From Castanea sativa (lineage: Eukaryota; Streptophyta; Magnoliopsida; Fagales; Fagaceae), in assembly GCF_040712315.1 (NCBI RefSeq), contig NC_134013.1, positions 1,337,001 to 1,401,000 of the forward strand: a DNA stretch of 64,000 nucleotides. The letters run 5' to 3'. Each line of letters begins with the position of its first letter. Positions within the stretch are counted from its first letter, which is position 1. Positions 59,090 through 64,000 of the stretch are shown here, in pieces. Position numbers and translations under genes: made by a program. The notes below the pieces were generated by a model. The model saw only the letters and a program-made list of their open reading frames with translations, had not been told where the DNA came from and searched no databases.

Positions 59090-61475
59090 TCAAGCTAGAA
59101 GGCCAACTAAAGTTGCACACAGCTTCTCAATAGTGACACTCTTAGTCAACATGTCTGTTGGGTTCTTGGATCCACAAATCTTCTCAAGTATTACCAACTT
59201 ATCTTCAACAAAGGTACCAAATAAAGTGATATTTTGTCTGTATATGCTTCGACTATGAATGAAAAGTATAATTCTTAGGAAGAAAAATTGCACTCTGACT
59301 GTCACTATGTAGAATGCCCATCTCTTGCTTCTTACCCAATTCATCTAAGAAGCCATGTAGCGAAATCATCTCTTTTCCAGCTTCAGTTGTTACAACATAC
59401 TCAGCTTCCGTAGTAGAAAAAGTAACAATCTTTTGCAAATTTGAGGCCCAAGATATAACTGCACCACCCAGAGTAAATACAAACCCATTAGTACTCTTTC
59501 TACTATCAATATCACCAGTAAAATCAGCATCTACATAACCCCGTAGTTTCAAACTTGCACCTGTGAAGCAAAGACATGTATCTGATGAACTCCTTAGATA
59601 TCTCAGAACCCACTCGACTGCCTCCCAATGTTGCTTTCCTGGCCTACTCATGAATCTGCTCACAACTCCCATTGCATGTGCAATGTTTGGCCTTGTACAC
59701 ACCATAGCATACATCAAGTTGCCAATAGCTGAAGCATAGGGCATCTTGCTCATATAGTCCCTTTCTTCTTCTGTCTTCAGTGGCTGTTCCTTGCTTAGTT
59801 TGAAATGACTACCCAAGGGTGTGCTCACTGGTTTAGATTTATTCGTGTTGAATTTGCTAAGAACTTTCTTCACATACTCTGACTGTGAAAGCTTCAATGT
59901 ACCATTAGCCTTGTCTCTAATAATTCTCATACCAAGGATTTGCTTTGCAGCTCCCAAATCCTTAATTGCAAACTGTTTTGACAATTGCTTCTTCAGATTA
60001 TTAATCTCCTCAATGCTAGACCCTACAATGAGCATATCATCCACATACAACAGTAAAATGATGTAAGAATTGTCAAAAAGTTTAACATAGCAACAATGAT
60101 CAGCTTCACATCTCTTGAATCTAATTCTATGCATAAAACTGTCAAACTTCTTGTACCACTGTCTAGGATCTTGTTTTAGGCCATTCAAGCTCTTTATCAA
60201 TTTGCAGACTAGATTCTCTTGTCCCTGAACAATGAAGTCTTTTGGTTGAATCATGTAAATGTCTTCCTCCAAGTCACCATAGAGGAATGATGTCTTCACA
60301 TCTAATTGCTTAAGATGTAAATTTTCTGCAGCCACTATTCCCAGTACCAGTCTAATTGTTGACATCTTCATAACTAGAGAAAATATCTCTGTGTAATCAA
60401 TGACCTGCTTTTGCTAGAACCCTTTAACAACTAATTTGGCCTTGTAACGTTTGCTACCATCATGCTCATTCTTTATTCTGTATACCCACTTGTTGTGCAA
60501 AGCCTTCTTTCCTGCTGGCAGTTATTCCCCAACAAGGAATCCATCTCATCCTTCATGTGTAACTCCCACTTGCTTGAATTCTCATCTTGCAAGGCTTCAT
60601 CATAGCATTCTGGCTCACCACCATCAGCCAACAGAAGATAATTTAGAGCGGGTGAATAACGCTGTGGAGGTCTAATGGTCCTGGAAGATCTACGGACTTC
60701 AGCTATAGGTGTATTCTGATCTACCTGTGAATCTACATTCTCCTTATCTTCTTTACCCATTTTCTGGACAGTGCTTTCAGTCAATTCATCTAAATTGACA
60801 AACTCAAATTTATTTTGATCTATCTCTGTAACATCTAGCACTACAGTTGATCTGTCCTTATACATATCCTGTTCATTAAATATCACATTTCTAATTCTGA
60901 TGTTTTTCTTGTTTTGTTCATCCCAAAACCTATAGCCAAAGTTCTCATCACCATAGCCAATGAAAAAACATATTTTAGACTTTGCATCAAGTTTACTACG
61001 AGCATTAGAATCAACATGAATATAAGAAACACAATAAAAAACTTTTAAGTAGGAAACTTTACCTCTTTATCGCTCCAAACCTCCTCAAGAAGTCTAAACT
61101 CCATAGGAACTTATGGTCCTCAGTTTATTAGGTAAGCTACAGTGCTAACAGCATCAGCCCAGAAAGTTTTTGGTAGTCCAGCATACAACCACATACTCCT
61201 AGCACGCTCATTGAGAGTTCTATTCATGCGCTTAGCCACACCACTCTGCTGTGGTGTCCCAGAAATGGTCTTCTCCGTCGTAATTCCTTGTGCAGCACAA
61301 TATTCACTAAACCCTCCATCTATGTACTCTCCTCCATTATCTGGTTTCAAACATTTTACTTTCAAACTTGTTTTTGTCTCAACCATAGCCTTTCACTTCT
61401 TAAAAGTTTTAAATACATCGGATTTATTTTTCAGAAAATAAACCCATACCTTTCTGCTTGAGTCATCAATGAAAA
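59090..61475 (-). pseudogene. Copia pol remnant (integrase, RT, RNase H)
   Basis: The integrase piece (61386-61120) has CLKPDNGGEYIDGGFSEYCA, SGTPQQSGVAKRMNRTLNER and WADAVSTVAYLIN. A linker (60886-60473) has RRSSRTIRPPQRYSP. The RT/RNase H frame (60371-59253) has QLDVKTSFLYGDLEEDIYM, KSLNGLKQDPRQWYKKFDSF, the catalytic LLLYVDDMLIVG, TRPNIAHAMGVVSRFMSRPG, GYVDADFTGDIDSRKSTNGF and FSTTEAEYV. It is disabled by a stop before KAMVET (near 61395), a stop after AYLIN, a frameshift near 60490 and a stop near 60415. Motifs suggest a Tork-like copia lineage (inference). Confidence 0.88.
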
Positions 61476-61478
61476 CAC

Positions 61479-61785
61479 GAATTCCTAAACCTGTGAGAAA
61501 TAAAAAATAGAGAAAACACACGCCAAAGAAAAATAATCACACGCACAAGACAGTATTTACGTGGTTCGGCAATTTGCCTATGTTCATGGAGTTGCAAGGA
61601 TTGTACTATTATCAAGGAAAAAATACAAAGTGCGGCTACAGTCATTTTCTCTCTCTCAAAAACCGACAATAGCAAACCCTAATCACAAAACAACGTTTTC
61701 TACATCCTGCGCACATGCTTCACAATGGGCTATGGGCCAAATAATGTCAACCAAATCAAACATAGCTAGGCTCAACCGAATAATT
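61479..61785 (-). repeat. Partial 5' LTR of the copia element
   Basis: Matches 58542-58800 through 'gaattcctaaacct', 'cacgcacaag', 'agtgcggctacagtc' and 'acaacgttttctacatcct', then skips to 'aatcaaacatagctaggct'. It lacks the terminal CCCAACA of the 3' LTR. Confidence 0.7.
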
Positions 61786-61946
61786 CATTCAATGTTAAAT
61801 TATTACAACGTTCATATTTTGAAGTTGCAAGAAGCAGTACAGGCATTTTCACGGCCGTAATAAATTTAACATAGGTATAGTGAACGAGAGCAACAAGTAT
61901 CATAGCCATAGGTGACTTGATATGTCACCATTGGAGTATCTATTAT

Positions 61947-62482
61947 CTAAGCAACAGGATAGGATGCTTTTTGGGCAAGGCCACAAAGACCTTCTGGAGC
62001 ACCGGTGTCTCTCTGAATCCGCATGTAGCCATTCTCACCCCAACGGGCGCCCCACGAATTCTTCATTAACTAGTACTTGGAACCATCATCACTTGTTCCA
62101 TACCTAATTGTAGTAACGGCATGCGTTAAACGAGTCCCACACTCTTGCATGAAAAGTGAAAACTCAGCCTTGATAGAATTGAAAATTAAGACTAGAACCA
62201 TCGAGGGCAATTGAAACTCGTTGTTTGGCCACAGCCTGTAGTAATGCCTCCTCATTATTGGAAGGTACATCTTCAAATGCACTTATTTGAGCTGCATGAA
62301 TAGATTCCTTTTCATGGTCACAAGTTCCTTCCATGGTCTCATATAGGTATTTTTCTTCAGTAGTGAGCCCTTGGTTTTTTATTATATATCCAAAAGCATT
62401 ATCCATCCAACCACCGTTGCAGCCATGATTGCCTTCCACACATAGTCCATTAGTTGTTGCTCAGACAAAGAGATCAAGTTGC
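61947..62482 (-). pseudogene. Papain-family cysteine protease pseudogene (SAG12/SAG39-like), last exon
   Basis: After an acceptor (aaaaacag) the minus strand reads NLISLSEQQLMDY, a one-base frame break, then VEGNHGCNGGWMDNAFGYII, KNQGLTTEEKYLYE, AAQISAFEDVPSNNEEALLQ, another break near 62180, CGTRLTHAVTTIRYGTSDDG with the catalytic His, then KY followed by TAG where the family has Trp. It ends with [19 protein letters not shown] (active-site Asn) and [13 protein letters not shown]. The exon with signal peptide, I29 prodomain and catalytic Cys is absent upstream. At least two frameshifts and one stop show it is dead. Confidence 0.88.
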
Positions 62483-62535
62483 CTGTTTTTAAAATAGTAG
62501 TTGGAAGTCAAATTGTGGTCCCCAACTCATACAAA

Positions 62536-62641
62536 TAGAAATGAAATACATATGTGCACATGAATTGGTACCTGGAAAACACACTTAAGCTACAACTTAA
62601 TAGCATTTCAAGCTATACAACAACAATAGCAACCAAGTATT
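62536..62641. repeat. Direct repeat A' (pairs with 58421-58525)
   Basis: See the partner entry; it sits about 55 bases upstream (minus strand) of the protease pseudo-exon, in what was its intron. Confidence 0.85.
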
Positions 62642-62918
62642 GGTTCAGCCACATGTATATAAAATAAATAAAGTTCATTTACAATTGCACACCTCAAACT
62701 CCTTCACTTTTTTCAGTATCGCTTTGTGGGCTTTTGGTTCTCATGTTTTTGGAAATATCGCTGTGTTGTTAAGGTGGTTGTATTATTACATAGGGGTTTT
62801 GAATATTGGTACATACTGGATAAACCAAAGATGAAGACAGTATCAACCAAACCTTACTCTTAAAATTTTGTTTGCGGTAACTTATGGAATTTATTGGAGC
62901 TTGAAGCAATAAATCTTA
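62642..62918. other. Anonymous sequence
   Basis: No protease first exon and no other gene is visible in this stretch; nothing else to report. Confidence 0.4.
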
Positions 62919-63500
62919 GGTTTCGTTTGGGAAGAGGGAATGGAATGTAATGGAAAGGAATGAAAAGAATAATTTCAGAATATTCTTCTATTTCTTTGTT
63001 TGGGAGTTTTAGTGGAGGGAATGTAAAGTCCATTCCCTTGTTTGAGAGTCTAAGTGGAAGGGAATGAAATGGGTAGCAAGGAACACTCATTTCTCTCTAT
63101 TTCCTTAAAACCTCAAATTTTCATTCCCCCAAATTGAGAGGAATGAGGGGGAATGAAATCAGATTTAATGAATTTTTTACTAAAACTCCCAAAATACCCT
63201 TATATATTCAATTCTTTATTTTAAAATAGGGGTCTAATAATAATATTGTTATAAAATGATTCCATTCCATTCTCTCCATGTTACTCCCAAACAAAATTAT
63301 TTACATTCCATTCATTTTCTTTCTTTTCCATTCATTTTCTTTCCTTTCCATTCTTTTATTTTAAAACATCCAATCAAGGTTACTTAATTCCATTCCATTC
63401 TTTTTCATTCATTTCCCTTACTTAAATTCACTCCATTCCATTTCATTTCTTATGATCATTGCATTCTATTTCATTCCTTTATGAACTCTCAAACGAAGCC
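62919..63500. mobile_element. PIF/Harbinger-type MITE, 582 bp
   Basis: Inverted ends ggtttcgtttggga and tctcaaacgaagcc, flanked by TTA (62916-62918 and 63501-63503), the target preferred by PIF/Harbinger elements. The interior is dense in 'cattcc' and 'ggaatg' words, in opposite orientation in the two halves, so it can fold back on itself. No coding capacity. Confidence 0.8.
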
Positions 63501-63536
63501 TTAGTCTAATACATGGGTGGCCTTATGCTCGCTCAC

Positions 63537-64000
63537 CAGGGACGGACCCAAGTGGGGGCCTAAGGGGGCCAGGGGCCCCCCTGGGCCCAAATTTTTTTTT
63601 TAATAGGTTCAATTTTTCAAAAAAAAAATTATAGGCTTGGGCCCCCCCTTGGTTTTTAGCGCAGGCCCCTTTTCTGAATTCCAAGCCCAGCTAGCCAGCC
63701 CAAGATGCAAGAGCCCATGACCCATGTAAAAAAAAAAAAAAAAACTAAACTTAGCAGTAAACTAACGGAGAAAGTGGAAGGAAGAAGGAAAAATAAATAG
63801 AAAGGAAACAAAGATAAAGAGGCAAGACAGAGAGTAAGAGAGATAGAGAGGCAAGACTACCCACGCCACGTCGACGCCGACGCGAGACAGCGAGAGTCTA
63901 CCCAGACCCAATACAGACTGCCCCACGCCGACGCCACCATCATCACGCTTAGCTGTTGCCGCCGCCCACGCGAGCCCCATCTTGTCGCCGCCGCCGGTTG
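63537..64000 (+). mobile_element. Possible start of a hAT-type element (cut by window end)
   Basis: The sequence from 63537 begins cagggacggaccc, like the CAGGG-type terminus of plant hAT elements of the TTF-zinc-finger class, followed by 'gggggcc' and 'ggggcccccc' subterminal text and T/A runs. The other end and the target duplication lie beyond the window. A GC-rich part (63840-64000) has open frames without recognisable domains. Confidence 0.35.

Larger units (their letters stand above)
58541..61785 (-). mobile_element. Ty1/copia LTR retrotransposon, deletion derivative
   Basis: Minus-strand order: damaged 5' LTR (61479-61785), integrase core fragment, RT, RNase H, polypurine tract, 3' LTR (58541-58998). 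Gag, protease and the N-terminal integrase are missing: the LTR text joins the integrase frame directly at 61478/61479 at a 'gaattcc' word. The 5' LTR lacks its outer end and an internal ~150 bp. No target duplication is found. It can only be mobilised by a complete relative, if at all. Confidence 0.8.

Noticed and set aside
58421..62641. A/A' as target-site duplications of one large insertion
   Set aside because: At ~105 bp they are far too long for a target duplication and do not touch the copia termini.
1..64000. A new defence, toxin or biosynthetic gene cluster
   Set aside because: The real genes are unrelated eukaryotic housekeeping or signalling genes, each with its own introns and spacing; nothing indicates a joint system.

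Overview
This is nuclear DNA of a flowering plant, very probably a woody eudicot. The coding sequences are split by AT-rich GT-AG introns. Plant-only products occur: a chloroplast ferrochelatase with a light-harvesting-type C-terminal segment, a group-E PP2C and a plastid-type serine hydroxymethyltransferase. Most of the rest is plant transposon debris. The repeat families look Fagaceae-like (oak/chestnut/beech) to me, but that is an impression and not a proof. No prokaryotic operon, CRISPR array or phage is present. I found no new multi-gene system; the less ordinary content is in the transposons, repeats and some gene details.

Genes, left to right (exons were joined by hand and every reading frame closes): a DUF971/GBBH-like N-terminal domain protein (1078-2122, +, 136 aa); a small secreted cysteine-rich DUF7866-type peptide with an apparent frameshift (6762-7302, -); mitochondrial ATP synthase subunit g (10893-12496, +, 122 aa, large 5'UTR intron); ferrochelatase-2 (13903-17358, -, 9 exons, 483 aa); a DUF1764 lysine-rich protein (22621-23157, -, 178 aa); plastid-type serine hydroxymethyltransferase (25835-30824, -, 11 coding exons, 529 aa); a PITH-domain protein (38258-45281, -, 9 exons, 204 aa); a BABAM1/MERIT40-like BRISC subunit (47453-51031, +, 3 exons, 260 aa); and a group-E PP2C phosphatase (54393-56436, +, 5 exons, 347 aa). 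They are unrelated housekeeping or signalling genes and share no pathway that the layout reveals.

Mobile DNA: three non-autonomous Mutator-like elements with 9-bp target duplications (2690-4501; 31722-32629, carrying a GC-rich 28-bp minisatellite; 33533-33728); a SINE with an 11-bp target duplication (52032-52194); PIF/Harbinger-like MITEs (45446-45700, 62919-63500); a MITE family with one copy in an intron of each of three genes; LINE relics in introns of the PITH and MERIT40 genes; a deletion-derived Ty1/copia element (58541-about 61785, -); and, at the right edge, what looks like the start of a hAT-type element. A senescence-type papain-family protease pseudogene lies at 61947-62482. The stretch 31.2-38.2 kb has no recognisable gene and holds a diverged segmental duplication (33.5-35.0 kb and 36.7-37.5 kb).

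The most checkable leads are the minisatellite-bearing MULE, the folded-RNA candidate at 19.6-19.7 kb, the frameshift in the cysteine-rich peptide gene, and a (CT)n tract directly behind a 5' splice site in the PITH gene.
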